Part shown: in pieces, positions 43,639 through 52,555 of the stretch
Layout of the letters: each line of letters opens with the position of its first letter
How positions within the stretch are numbered: position 1 is the first letter of the stretch
Source: Kiritimatiellia bacterium
GTDB lineage: Bacteria; Verrucomicrobiota; Kiritimatiellia; PWTM01
Assembly (NCBI GenBank): GCA_026417735.1
Contig: JAOACR010000021.1
Location: 62,001 to 126,000, forward strand
Length of the DNA: 64,000 bases
Reading direction: 5' to 3'
Program-made: the position numbers and the translations under genes
Notes under the pieces: model-generated
Database searches by the model: none
Told to the model about the DNA's origin: nothing
The model's input: only the letters and a program-made list of their open reading frames with translations

Positions 43639-43866
43639 CTACCGTCCGCCGCGAAACCAGCGAAGCCACAAGTTCAAGGCGAGCGTGAGCAGCAGACTGA
43701 TCAGCAGGCAAGTGGTGATCGGAAAGTAAAATGACCCGGACTGGCCCTCGATCCGAATGTCACCCGGCAGGCGTCCCGGCACCGGTGGCCAGCGCCCGGT
43801 CAGCGCCGTAACGACCAACACCGCCACGATCGAGATCGTGCTGAGGAGAACCAATGCACCCCGCAT
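43639..43866 (-). CDS. DUF2905-family small membrane protein
   Basis: 75 residues from ATG 43866. A first helix (ALVLLSTISIVAVLVVTAL) is followed by GRLPGDIRIEGQSGSFYFPI, then a second helix (TTCLLISLLLTLALNLWL); the GRLPGDI...FYFPI centre is the DUF2905 hallmark. The role is unknown. A GTG at 43878 would add four residues. The gene starts 43 bases after the thioredoxin-like gene and is probably in its operon. Confidence 0.85.
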   Translation of the reverse strand: MRGALVLLSTISIVAVLVVTALTGRWPPVPGRLPGDIRIEGQSGSFYFPITTCLLISLLLTLALNLWLRWFRGGR

Positions 43867-43909
43867 GCTCGATCCCACAGTATGGAGGGAAGTGGTCTCC
43901 GTGCACCCT

Positions 43910-44365
43910 TTATTTCTGCGCGGCCTTCGCCTTCCCGATCAGCTCCTTGAGGTGTTCGACGTACGCTTCAGCACCACCCGGCTTGTAGCCGGTTCGGGCG
44001 ACCTCCTCGCCCTTCGGGTTCAGGATCAGCACCGTTGGAAAGCCGCGCACGCCGAATTTTTTCAGAAGCGCCTCGTTTTGCTCGCGGGTTTTTTTCGGGA
44101 GTTCCTTGCGACGCGGAAAGTCGAGAAGGACCAGTACCAGGTTCTCGTTCGCGTAGTCCTTGAACGCTTTCTTGGAGAACACTTCCTCGTCCAACTTGAT
44201 GCACCAGCCACACCAGTCAGAGCCGGAAAAGTCGACGAGCACGTACTTGTTCTCTTTCTGGGCGCGCTCGATCGCCTTCTCGAAATCGTCCTCCCATCCG
44301 GTTGCGCCCTGCGCAGCGACCGCCAGGGCGGCGCACACAACAACAGCCCATCGATTTGCGGACAT
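43910..44365 (-). CDS. exported thioredoxin-fold protein
   Basis: 151 residues from ATG 44365, chosen because AAAGGAG lies six bases upstream. A signal peptide (AVVVCAALAVAAQGATG) precedes the thioredoxin fold. DWCGWC gives Cys52 and Cys55, the redox pair, in the CGWC form; RGFPTVLIL has the cis-Pro. It resembles DUF255/thioredoxin_7 periplasmic reductases that keep envelope cysteines reduced. The DUF2905 gene follows. Confidence 0.87.
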   Translation of the reverse strand: MSANRWAVVVCAALAVAAQGATGWEDDFEKAIERAQKENKYVLVDFSGSDWCGWCIKLDEEVFSKKAFKDYANENLVLVLLDFPRRKELPKKTREQNEALLKKFGVRGFPTVLILNPKGEEVARTGYKPGGAEAYVEHLKELIGKAKAAQK

Positions 44366-44618
44366 ATCAGGCTCCTTTCCCATCGCTTGTTTCGCGGTCA
44401 TAAAAAAAGCTTACGCGTCGGAGCCCTGTAGCGCAACGGCGGGTGTGTCGGAAGCTTCGATCCCTCTCTTCGTGGCGGCGGAAGTGTTGTGATGGGGGTC
44501 CGGGAGCCGGCTTGTCAGGTGTCGGCGGGGCGGGCAGACTCCGTCGCAAGGGTATGGGTGGCGCGGGGAGCCGCGAAGAGCGGGAGTTCGCGCTGACAAG
44601 GTAGGTGCGGGGGCGGAC

Positions 44619-45974
44619 ATGTTTGGCCGTCTGCGGTTTTGGGGCGGTGGGTACGCTATGGGTTGGGCGCGCGCGCTGGTGGCTGTGAGCGCGAGCGCCA
44701 CGCTAGCAACGGCCGAGTTGATCGAGTCGCCCGAGCCTGGTTGGCCGCAATGGCGCGGACGCCGTCGCGATGGCATTTCCCCTGAGACGGGCTTGTTGCG
44801 GGAGTGGCCGGAGAACGGCCCCCCGCTGGTGTGGACGGTCCACGGCCTCGGTCGGGGGTGGTCGTCACCGGTGGTCTCGGGGGGACGGATCGTTGTGACC
44901 GGTGATCTCGGTGATGTGCTGGTGATTCACGCGCTGGATATGGAGGGACGTGTGCTCTGGCGGGCCACCAACGGCGCGGCCTGGAAGGGGCCCTATCCCG
45001 GTGCCCGGGCCTCCTGCGCGATCGCAGGAGAGCGCGTGGTTCACTTGAACGCGCACGGGCGGTGCGCCGCTTACGACGTGCGCGACGGTCGGGAGCTGTG
45101 GGCGGTGAACGTGCTGGAGCGCTTTGAGGCGCCCAACATCCGCTGGGCGATCAGCGAGTGCTTGCTTGTCGATCGCGGCCGGGTGTTGGTGACCGCCGGG
45201 GGCGCGCGGGCGCTGATTGCCGCGTTGGATCTGCGTGATGGCTCCACGGTTTGGGCTTCGCCACCTCTTCGACTGGGGCCATCACCGTCGGCGCAGCATC
45301 AACGGTTGGCAGATCCGGCGGGCGAGGCGGATCCGGCGGGCTACACATCGCCCGTTCTGCTTCGGGTGGGCGAGCGGCGGGTGGTTGTGAATTGCTCGAA
45401 TCGACATGCGTTCGGTGCGGATGCGGAAACCGGCCAGCTGCTGTGGACCCGGCCGTTACCGACGCGCTTTCAGGTGCTCGCCTGCACGCCGGTCGTCTGG
45501 CGCGATGCGGTGTTTGTCACCGGTCCAGATGGGGAGGGGGGCCTCATGGTGCGGATGCGGACGGCCAACGGGGAGCTGATGGTGGAGGACATGTGGCGAA
45601 GCCCGCTTGATACCGGTCAGCACGGTGCGGTGGTCGCGGGGGACGAGTTGTTCGCCTCGTTCTATCGGGAGCCGCGGCGGTGGATCGCGATGGAGCCGGC
45701 CACCGGTCGTATCCGGTACGAAGCACGGGACTGGCAGCGCGGCGCCCCGATCTGGGCCGACGGTCGGCTGGTGATTGTGTCGGAAACCGGCGAAGTGCTG
45801 CTGGTGGAGCCGACCGGCAGCGACTTCCGGATTCGGGGCCGGTTCAGAATTGCCGGTCCGGCCACGCGCGATGCCTGGGCACATCCCGTTCTGGTTGACG
45901 GGCACCTCTACCTGAGGCACCACGACCAGATGGAATGCCGGGATGTGCGCGGCGACCGCGCGGCCGCACGCTGA
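44619..45974 (+). CDS. secreted PQQ-like beta-propeller protein, second copy
   Basis: 451 residues. A signal peptide (GWARALVAVSASATLATA) is followed by PGWPQWRGRRRDGISPETGL, the same Trp-x-x-Trp-rich opening as in the gene at 40467, and then by propeller blades such as ALDMEGRVLWRATN, AYDVRDGRELWAVN, ALDLRDGSTVWASP and GADAETGQLLWTRPL. ATG 44661 is an internal alternative that would trim the signal's polar start. The two PQQ-like paralogues flank the sulfatase and thioredoxin genes on opposite strands. Function unknown. Confidence 0.82.
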   Translation: MFGRLRFWGGGYAMGWARALVAVSASATLATAELIESPEPGWPQWRGRRRDGISPETGLLREWPENGPPLVWTVHGLGRGWSSPVVSGGRIVVTGDLGDVLVIHALDMEGRVLWRATNGAAWKGPYPGARASCAIAGERVVHLNAHGRCAAYDVRDGRELWAVNVLERFEAPNIRWAISECLLVDRGRVLVTAGGARALIAALDLRDGSTVWASPPLRLGPSPSAQHQRLADPAGEADPAGYTSPVLLRVGERRVVVNCSNRHAFGADAETGQLLWTRPLPTRFQVLACTPVVWRDAVFVTGPDGEGGLMVRMRTANGELMVEDMWRSPLDTGQHGAVVAGDELFASFYREPRRWIAMEPATGRIRYEARDWQRGAPIWADGRLVIVSETGEVLLVEPTGSDFRIRGRFRIAGPATRDAWAHPVLVDGHLYLRHHDQMECRDVRGDRAAAR

Positions 45975-46025
45975 GCTTCGCAGCACGCCGCATCCGGGGT
46001 GTTGGGGGCGACCGCCGGTGCGGAA

Positions 46026-46706
46026 TCAGGCGCCGCCGCTGTCCGCGCCCCCCAGCTTCGAGTGCCGCACAATGCGCCCTTCCAGCAGGTATAGAACGTC
46101 CTCCGCGATGCTAACGGCGTGGTCCGCGATCCGCTCAAAATGCCGCGCAATGCCCATCAGGTTCAGATCGACGTCGAGCTGTTCGGGACGGGCACGGATG
46201 CGAGCCTTGATCTGGTCCACTAGCGCGCGGTTCTCGGCGTCGACCTCGTCATCGGAGCGGATCACTGCGGTCGCTTTTGCGCCATCGAGCTCAATCAGCG
46301 CGTCAATGCTCTGGTGGAGCATCGCGAGCGTTCGGCTCGCGAGCGGCCGGAAGTCGAGCGGCGGGCCAACCGGCGGCTCGCGGCAGATCTCGATCACGCG
46401 CTCGGCGATGTGCACCGCCAGATCGCCGATTCGCTCGAGGTCGCCGCTGAGGCGCATCACCGCGATGATGAACCGCAGATCTGTTGCGACGGGCTGATAC
46501 AGCGCGAGCACCTTGAGGCATTCTTCTTCAATCTCGACCTCGCAGCGATCGAGCACGTCATCCTCGTCCACCAGTCGGGCGGCGCGGTCCACATCGCGTT
46601 CCGCGAGGGACTGGACGGCCTCCTGCACGGCGCGCTCCGTGCGGGCGCACATGTCCAAAATGCGCTGCTTCAACCGCCCGGTCTCACGTTCCAGATGCAC
46701 CGACAT
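46026..46706 (-). CDS. phoU: phosphate signalling regulator PhoU
   Basis: 226 residues. Two PhoU repeats are visible, each with an E/D-rich helix: CEVEIEEECLKVLALYQPVA with RLSGDLERIGDLAVHIAERV in the first, and DAENRALVDQIKARI with GIARHFERIADHAVSIAEDV in the second. These metal-binding bundles restrain the PhoR kinase and the Pst transporter. The gene lies 29 bases after a putative porin on the same strand; pst and phoBR genes are not in the window. Confidence 0.94.
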   Translation of the reverse strand: MSVHLERETGRLKQRILDMCARTERAVQEAVQSLAERDVDRAARLVDEDDVLDRCEVEIEEECLKVLALYQPVATDLRFIIAVMRLSGDLERIGDLAVHIAERVIEICREPPVGPPLDFRPLASRTLAMLHQSIDALIELDGAKATAVIRSDDEVDAENRALVDQIKARIRARPEQLDVDLNLMGIARHFERIADHAVSIAEDVLYLLEGRIVRHSKLGGADSGGA

Positions 46707-46735
46707 GTTCAGGCACTCCCGCGGCTGGGATCACC

Positions 46736-47842
46736 TCAGAACTTTGCCATGAAATCCACCTGAAGGCGATGGTAATCGTGCGGGTCCGCAAGATGTTTTT
46801 CGTTGAGGTAGTAGGTGATGGCGCCCTGCACGTTCTTCAACAGCTGGACTGCTAGCTGCAGCCGATGTCCCTGCGCGTCGGTGCCGCCACCGAAGGAATC
46901 GGAGTCCGCGAACGCGCCGGGCGACACATCCGCCTCCAGCCGCCGGTAGTCGTAGCCCAACTGGATCGAGCCAGGTTTGGCCAACCGACCAATCCGCACG
47001 CCGGCCATCCAGCCGGTGTTGTGCTCGTCCGTCTCGGTGTTCACAGCGGCGGCCGCGAACGCGGCGACCGGGACCGAACTGTCCCACTTTACCAGCGCGA
47101 AGCCTTCCACCGTGGTGAAACCGGTCGCATATACCTGGTTCGACTGCGTACCGTTCAGGCGGGTGCGAGTGGTGTTGCCATACGGGCGGTTCTGCTGCCG
47201 CCAATCCAGAACCGGCCGATCCTGCATTTCGGTGAAACCGTACACGGTGCCGCCCGCCGTCACCGTGATCGGCTCGGCAACCGGCCCGCTGAGCGCGAGC
47301 TGACCACCGAGCATTTTTGAATCCTCGTCCGCGGGTCGTTCCTGAATCCAGTGGTACGCGGCATTCGCCAGCAGCTTCCACTGCTCACCGAGGCTCCAGT
47401 TCGCCGCGATACCTTCGGGTGTGTAGTCCATATCCCAAAGGTAGTCACCGACGCACAGGAAGGGATTGATCATCTTGCCGCCCGTGAGTTTGAGGCCCGG
47501 GATCTTCGAGGGCGTCCACTCGAGGTAGGCGAGATCGAGGAAAATTCCCTTCTTCGTCCCGAAATTCGAAAGCGCCTTGTTGCCGGAGATGGGATCACCT
47601 TCCCCGTTGACCTGCTCGGCGGTGGTCAGTCGCAAGCCCAGCGTCACCTCCTCGTGCGCCGGGGCAGTGAATCCCACCCGCGCGCGGACGCGGTCCGACT
47701 GCCGCGGCTCCTTGTGCTGCTCGTCAATGTACTCAATTCGGTAGCGCAGATCCGCTGACGGCTGGATGCTGTCATACCATGCCGCCCTCGTTGAAGCCGC
47801 CGCGAGGAAACCGTACAGAACCACCCCTGGACTGCGCATCAT
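46736..47842 (-). CDS. outer-membrane porin-like beta-barrel protein
   Basis: 368 residues if ATG 47842 is used (GGGGAGAG three bases upstream; ATG 47839 with a six-base gap is equally possible). MRSPGVVLYGFLAAASTRAA is a signal peptide. The body alternates aromatic and polar residues in strands such as ADLRYRIEYIDEQH, KGIFLDLAYLEWTPSKI, LKLTGGKMINPF and YHRLQVDFMAKF, and ends in Phe, the usual last residue of an outer-membrane barrel. The MINPF and DTDY-like loops resemble putative porins. Co-transcription with phoU suggests, but does not prove, phosphate uptake. Confidence 0.75.
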   Translation of the reverse strand: MMRSPGVVLYGFLAAASTRAAWYDSIQPSADLRYRIEYIDEQHKEPRQSDRVRARVGFTAPAHEEVTLGLRLTTAEQVNGEGDPISGNKALSNFGTKKGIFLDLAYLEWTPSKIPGLKLTGGKMINPFLCVGDYLWDMDYTPEGIAANWSLGEQWKLLANAAYHWIQERPADEDSKMLGGQLALSGPVAEPITVTAGGTVYGFTEMQDRPVLDWRQQNRPYGNTTRTRLNGTQSNQVYATGFTTVEGFALVKWDSSVPVAAFAAAAVNTETDEHNTGWMAGVRIGRLAKPGSIQLGYDYRRLEADVSPGAFADSDSFGGGTDAQGHRLQLAVQLLKNVQGAITYYLNEKHLADPHDYHRLQVDFMAKF

Positions 47843-47959
47843 CGACTCTCCCCAGCACCCCCGCTGCCGGCGGACGCGATCCGGTCGCGGCAACCGTGCA
47901 GCTCGACCCTTCTCAACGCGGCGGGGCACGTTCTGGGTTCAGATTCTGCTTTGAAAATG

Positions 47960-47988
47960 TTGAGATGGCGTAATGGCAACGTTAGGGT
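47960..47988 (+). promoter_or_regulatory. possible sigma-70 promoter upstream of the DUF362 gene
   Basis: In an A+T-richer gap, TTGAGA (47960-47965) and TAGGGT (47983-47988) are separated by 17 bases, about 85 bases before ATG 48074. The -10 box is weak, so the call is low. Confidence 0.25.
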
Positions 47989-48073
47989 TGCATTAGCTAT
48001 TGATTGCGCCCGTGGCGCCGCGAGATCAGGCAGAGGGTTGGTGCTCCCGAGAGGGGGCGCCTATGATGCGGGT

Positions 48074-49348
48074 ATGCGCAGTGTAGTGGCTGTGGTTCGC
48101 ACATCGCCGGCGACGGTGCTGCACGACATCCGCCGGGCGATGGAGCTGGCCCGCGCGCCGGACGTGTTGCGGCCGAGTTCCGAAACCGCTTTGAAGGTCA
48201 ATATCAGCTGGCACTATTTTTTCCCCGCCTGTTCGACGACTCCCTGGCAGCTGGACGGCGTTATCCGTGCGCTGCGCCACTTCGGACACGCGAGGGACCG
48301 GCTCTGGGCGTGTCACAACCGGACGGTCGTTGTGGACGCACGGCTGGGAGAGCGCGAGAACCGACATCTCCCAGTGGTGACCGCGCACCGCATCCAGAAC
48401 GTGCATCTCTACGAGCCGGAGACCGAGTGGATCCACATTCGCGACGCAGTCGGCGACCTGACCGGTCAGTTTCTCGCGTTGCATCGTGTTTATCCCGACG
48501 GCTTCCACATTCCGCGCCGGTTTCTGGGCGCAAACATCGTGCATCTGCCCACGGTGAAGACCCATGTGTTCACGACGACGACCGGCGCGATGAAAAATGC
48601 GTTCGGCGGCCTGCTGAACGAGCGGCGGCACTGGACGCATCCGGTGATTCACGAGACGCTGGTCGACCTGTTGAGGATCCAGCGCCACATTCACGCGGGT
48701 CTCTTTGCGGTGATGGACGGCACGTTTGCGGGGGACGGCCCCGGTCCGCGCTGCATGACGCCGCACGTGAAGAACGTGGTGTTGGCGTCCGCCGATATGG
48801 TCGCGATTGATGCCGTGAGCGCCCGAATGATGGGATTCGACCCGCTGCGCGATCTGAAGTACGTGCGGTTGGCCCACGAGGCGGGGCTGGGTTGCGGCGA
48901 CCCGCGGGAGATCCGGATTGCGGGCGACGAAGACGCTGCCGCGGAGAACTGGCGGTTCGAGGGACCGTTCCGTCGTATGACGTTTGCGGCTCGGATGCAG
49001 CATGCGATCTACTGGGGTGCGCTGCGTCGACCGCTTGAGTGGACGCTGCGCAGCCCGCTGGCGCCATGGTCCTATTTCGCCAGTGTGCTGTACCACGATT
49101 TTCTATGGTATCCGCGACATCGCACGGCAGTGGAGGCGGCACTGCACAGCGAGTGGGGGCGGCTGTTTGCGAACTGGGAGACGCTGGCGATTCCTCCCGA
49201 CGATCTGGACGCGGCCGGCTGGACGCACGTGGGACCACCTCCGTCCTCGCCGTATGTGCGGCGTCGCCGCCATTGGCAGACCGCCTTCGCGGTGCTGCGG
49301 GCCGCGTGGCGCGAGGCGCCGGAGCGTCAGCGGAGCCCCCGGCGATGA
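48074..49348 (+). CDS. DUF362-family protein
   Basis: 424 residues from ATG 48074. ALKVNISWHYFFPACSTTPW, then FHIPRRFLGANIVHLPTVKT and MKNAFGGLLNERRHWTHPVI, VMDGTFAGDGPGP and SADMVAIDAVSARMMGFDP are the conserved blocks of DUF362, a family often found with iron-sulfur domains; no ferredoxin Cys motif is present here. Function unknown. The stop overlaps the endonuclease III start by four bases (ATGA). Confidence 0.85.
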   Translation: MRSVVAVVRTSPATVLHDIRRAMELARAPDVLRPSSETALKVNISWHYFFPACSTTPWQLDGVIRALRHFGHARDRLWACHNRTVVVDARLGERENRHLPVVTAHRIQNVHLYEPETEWIHIRDAVGDLTGQFLALHRVYPDGFHIPRRFLGANIVHLPTVKTHVFTTTTGAMKNAFGGLLNERRHWTHPVIHETLVDLLRIQRHIHAGLFAVMDGTFAGDGPGPRCMTPHVKNVVLASADMVAIDAVSARMMGFDPLRDLKYVRLAHEAGLGCGDPREIRIAGDEDAAAENWRFEGPFRRMTFAARMQHAIYWGALRRPLEWTLRSPLAPWSYFASVLYHDFLWYPRHRTAVEAALHSEWGRLFANWETLAIPPDDLDAAGWTHVGPPPSSPYVRRRRHWQTAFAVLRAAWREAPERQRSPRR

Positions 49349-50037
49349 CGTTGGAAGGGCAGGGACGGGGGGCCACTGAAGTGGGCCGCAACGCGGTTCG
49401 TGAGGTCGCGGACATTTTGCGGGCGCGCTATGGGCGGCCGCGAATACCGCGACGTGCGCCGCTGGATGTACTGATCGCCACGGTGTTGTCCCAGCGCACG
49501 ACGGATCGAACGTCGCAGCGGGCGTTTCGCGAGCTGCGCCGGCGCTTCCCCCGATGGAGGGATGTCGTCGGCGCGCCAGAGGCGGCCGTTGCTGCGGCAG
49601 TTCGGGAAAGCGGGCTTGCGCGGGCGAAGGCGGGCAGGATTCTCGGGATCCTCGGCCGTCTCGCGGCGGTCTTCGGGCGGCCAACGCTTGCACCGCTGCG
49701 TCGCTGGCGGGACGGGCGCGCGTTGGAGTTGTTGACCTCCCTGCCCGGCGTGGGGCCAAAGACGGCCGCCTGTGTGCTGCTGTTCGGTCTGGGGCGGGAT
49801 GTCTGCCCGGCCGACACCCATGTCCACCGTCTCGCGCGGCGGTTGGGCTGGGTGGATCGCCGGGCGTCGCCGGCGGAGACACAGACGTGGCTGGCGCGTC
49901 ACATGCCGCGCGGACGGGCGGGGGAGCTGCACCTCAACCTCATTCGGCACGGGCGCGAGGTTTGCCGAGCGCTCCGGCCGCGTTGTGGGGAGTGTCCGCT
50001 CGCGCCGAGATGTCCGAGTGCGGCGGCGCGAAATTGA
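49345..50037 (+). CDS. nth: endonuclease III-like DNA glycosylase/AP lyase
   Basis: 230 residues. LIATVLSQRTTDRTSQRAF, the helix-hairpin-helix LPGVGPKTAACVLLFG (Lys nucleophile of bifunctional glycosylases), VCPADTHVHRLARRLGW (catalytic Asp) and a final C-x6-C-x2-C-x5-C iron-sulfur motif (CRALRPRCGECPLAPRC) match Nth. It removes oxidised pyrimidines from DNA. The start is ATG 49345, overlapping the DUF362 stop. It is 91 bases before the secreted TIM-barrel gene. Confidence 0.93.
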   Translation: MTLEGQGRGATEVGRNAVREVADILRARYGRPRIPRRAPLDVLIATVLSQRTTDRTSQRAFRELRRRFPRWRDVVGAPEAAVAAAVRESGLARAKAGRILGILGRLAAVFGRPTLAPLRRWRDGRALELLTSLPGVGPKTAACVLLFGLGRDVCPADTHVHRLARRLGWVDRRASPAETQTWLARHMPRGRAGELHLNLIRHGREVCRALRPRCGECPLAPRCPSAAARN

Positions 50038-50128
50038 TGCTGCGCTTGTGGGGCTGCGGATCGCGGTTAAACTATCGTTGCGGGGCGACGGCGATGGGCG
50101 CCGATGCCAAGCGGGAGATCCTTGAGCG

Positions 50129-51160
50129 ATGAACGGGGGCGCGGGCATTCGCACGAAGCTGGCGGGTTGGTTTGGCGTGGCGTTGGCGATGGCAGCGTGG
50201 GAGGCGGTGGCGGCTCCTCCGCCGCCTTCCGGGAACCCGGCGGACACACGCTTTCGCCCCTGTCTGCACTCGATCAGCTATTCGGGAATCTGGCGTGGGC
50301 AGGCGGTGCTATCGGTGGATGAGTTTCTCGTCAAGGCGAAGGAGCTGGGCTTCGAGGGGGTGATGCTGGTCGCGAAGCGGCCGCATGTGTCCCCGCTGGA
50401 TTATGATGCTGAGGCGCGCGCTCGGCTGCGCCGGCGGATTGAGGAGCTGGGTCTGACGCTGGTGTGTTTGGCCGGGTACACGGACTTTGTCGCCGGCGGC
50501 GACAAGGCGGGTATCCCGAATGTCGAACAGCAGGCGCTCTACGTGGGCGAGCTCGCGAAGCTTGCACGCGATCTCGGCACCGACATGGTGCGTGTGTTCA
50601 CCGGATACGAGCGGCCGGGAATCCCTTATGACCGGCAGTACGCGATGGTGGCCGAGGGGCTGAAGCTCGCGGGCCGCGAGGCAGCGAAATACGGTGTCAC
50701 GCTCGCGGTGCAGAACCACCACGACATCGCGATTCATCACGATCAGATGGCGTGGCTGCTTGCTGAGGTGAATCTCCCGAACGTGATGGCGACGTTCGAC
50801 GCGTGGGCGCCGACGTTGCAGGGGCTGACGCCGGCCGAGATCGAGGCGGCCGTCCACACGATGAAACCGTGGCTGGTGCACACCATTGTCGCGCAGTATG
50901 TGCGCCATCCCCGATTCCGCTACGCGGCCGAGTACACGCAGTATGTTCCGGACACTCCCGTGATGCGTGCGGTGCCGGTCAACCACCCACAGGGCGTGAT
51001 TGACTACGATCGGTTCTTCAAGGCGCTGCGATCGATCGGCTACCGCGGCTGGGTGGTGTACGAAATGTGCGAGGTTCTGGAGGGCGGGGGCAGTATCGAG
51101 AACCTCGACCGCACCGCGAAGGCGTTCCTGGAGTATCTGCGCCGGTATCAATCGCCCTGA
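50129..51160 (+). CDS. exported sugar phosphate isomerase/epimerase-like TIM-barrel protein
   Basis: 343 residues. A signal peptide (GWFGVALAMAAWEAVAA) precedes a xylose-isomerase-like barrel: FRPCLHSISYSGIWRGQAVL, FLVKAKELGFEGVMLV, LGTDMVRVFTGYERPG, YGVTLAVQNHHDIAIHHDQM, MATFDAWAP and YRGWVVYEMCEV. His and Asp/Glu residues near these strand ends would bind a divalent metal. Such exported relatives are common in PVC bacteria, often beside DUF1080 genes as here. The substrate is unknown. Its 3' end overlaps the convergent potassium channel gene by 13 bases. Confidence 0.85.
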   Translation: MNGGAGIRTKLAGWFGVALAMAAWEAVAAPPPPSGNPADTRFRPCLHSISYSGIWRGQAVLSVDEFLVKAKELGFEGVMLVAKRPHVSPLDYDAEARARLRRRIEELGLTLVCLAGYTDFVAGGDKAGIPNVEQQALYVGELAKLARDLGTDMVRVFTGYERPGIPYDRQYAMVAEGLKLAGREAAKYGVTLAVQNHHDIAIHHDQMAWLLAEVNLPNVMATFDAWAPTLQGLTPAEIEAAVHTMKPWLVHTIVAQYVRHPRFRYAAEYTQYVPDTPVMRAVPVNHPQGVIDYDRFFKALRSIGYRGWVVYEMCEVLEGGGSIENLDRTAKAFLEYLRRYQSP

Positions 51161-52188
51161 AGCTCGCGGCGCCAGGCGGCCAGGTCCGCCGGCGTGGTCA
51201 TCAGCACCACCACATCGCCGCGCTGCAGTGGCCAGGTGGGGAGGGGGTTGAACGTCCATCCGTCGCCGCGTCGAACTGCGAGCACGAGCGAGTCGCGCCG
51301 CTCCGACACAGGCACATCGGCCAGTCGCCGCCCTTCCGCGCGACTGCCCACGGCGACCTCCTCGACGCGTAGGGGCGGATCACTCTGGCGCAGCATCGTG
51401 TCAAGAAAGCTGACGACGGCCGGCCGAACCATCTCGGAGGCCATGCGCAACCCCGCGATCGAGCTGACTGTGACGGTCGCGTCCGCGCCGGCGCGGCGCA
51501 TTTTCGCCGCGTTGGCCTCGTCGCGGGCAGCGGCGACGACCCGAATGGAGGAGTTCAATCGCCGTGCGGAGAGCGAGATGATGATGTTGAGATGGTCATC
51601 ATCGGTGGCCGCGAAGATGCCGGCCGCCCGTGTGATGCCGGTCTCGGTCAAACGTTCGTCGTCTGTGGCATCGCCGACGATGGTCAGCTCCACGCCCTCG
51701 CGCACGGCGGCTGCCTGCGTGTCCTCACTCGGAACAATCGCCACCACGGTCCGCCCGGTTCGTCGCAGCTCGCGCGCGACCGCCGGCGCCAGCGTACCCC
51801 AGCCGGCGATCAGATAGTGGCCGGTCAGCGCATTCAGTTGTGCCTGCATCGCTCGCCTCCGCCATAGCGCCCTCAGTTCGCCGTCCACTGCGAATGAGGT
51901 CACGCTGCTCAGTGTATAGGTGATGATGCCGATGCCGGTGGCCGCAATCAGCATGTTGAACACCCGCAGACCCGGCCCGTACACCGCCGGGTCGAGGACC
52001 TCACCGTAGCCGATCGTCGTTACGGTGATCACTGTCATGTAGAGGCAGTCCAGCCATGATGCCGCGCCGGCGGAGAGCCGACGGTAGCCCAGCGTCCCCG
52101 CGACCAGCACCCCCAGGGTCAGGGCGGCGAGCAGCGCGACGCGCCGACCGAGCCGGCGAACAGCGTCGGATGTCAAAGGACTGCTCAC
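51148..52188 (-). CDS. two-helix potassium channel with RCK (TrkA-N/TrkA-C) domains
   Basis: 346 residues if started at GTG 52188. Helix 1 (about 17-35), pore loop TVITVTTIGYGE with the TIGYG selectivity filter (58-62), and helix 2 (about 74-95) are followed by the RCK domain beginning GHYLIAGWGTLAPAVA, with GDATDDERLTETGI and a C-terminal TrkA-C domain (about 255-345: VEEVAVGSRAEGRRLADVPV). It is an MthK/Kch-like channel gated by nucleotide or calcium. No strong ribosome site marks the start; GTG 52245 is an alternative, and the frame stays open further upstream. Confidence 0.9.
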   Translation of the reverse strand: MSSPLTSDAVRRLGRRVALLAALTLGVLVAGTLGYRRLSAGAASWLDCLYMTVITVTTIGYGEVLDPAVYGPGLRVFNMLIAATGIGIITYTLSSVTSFAVDGELRALWRRRAMQAQLNALTGHYLIAGWGTLAPAVARELRRTGRTVVAIVPSEDTQAAAVREGVELTIVGDATDDERLTETGITRAAGIFAATDDDHLNIIISLSARRLNSSIRVVAAARDEANAAKMRRAGADATVTVSSIAGLRMASEMVRPAVVSFLDTMLRQSDPPLRVEEVAVGSRAEGRRLADVPVSERRDSLVLAVRRGDGWTFNPLPTWPLQRGDVVVLMTTPADLAAWRRELQGD

Positions 52189-52264
52189 GGATGCCGGGGC
52201 AGTCGCCTGCGCGGACCAGCCCGCTGGAGCGGGACACCCCGCCACAGACAGGCCGGCCGCCGGT

Positions 52265-52546
52265 TCATAGCAGTTGTGTTTCGGTGTCCAGCAGCACCCA
52301 CCGAGGGGTGGAGGCCAGAAAGTTTCGCACGTCCGCAAGACGCCGCTCCACGACGTCGCGCGTCGCGGCCACGGTCACGAACGCCATTTCGGCAGACTGC
52401 CACAGGTCCTGATCTCCGACCTCGGCGACACTCACATTCATGTGCGCGACCAGGCGGTCCTTCAGGCTTCGCAGCGCGGAGCGCTTGTCTTTGAGGGAGT
52501 GAGCCTCCGGGATGCTGAGCCGCGCAGTGAGCAGCCCGACAACCAT
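52265..52546 (-). CDS. DUF503-family protein (YlxP-like)
   Basis: 93 residues. VGLLTARLSIPEAHSLKDKR followed by SALRSLKDRLVAHMNVSVAE and VGDQDLWQSAEMAFVTVA is the DUF503 pattern, normally found near ribosome maturation genes. Function is unclear. It is immediately downstream of the DUF1080 gene, with a ten-base gap, on the same strand. Confidence 0.92.
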   Translation of the reverse strand: MVVGLLTARLSIPEAHSLKDKRSALRSLKDRLVAHMNVSVAEVGDQDLWQSAEMAFVTVAATRDVVERRLADVRNFLASTPRWVLLDTETQLL

Positions 52547-52555
52547 GGCGGCACC

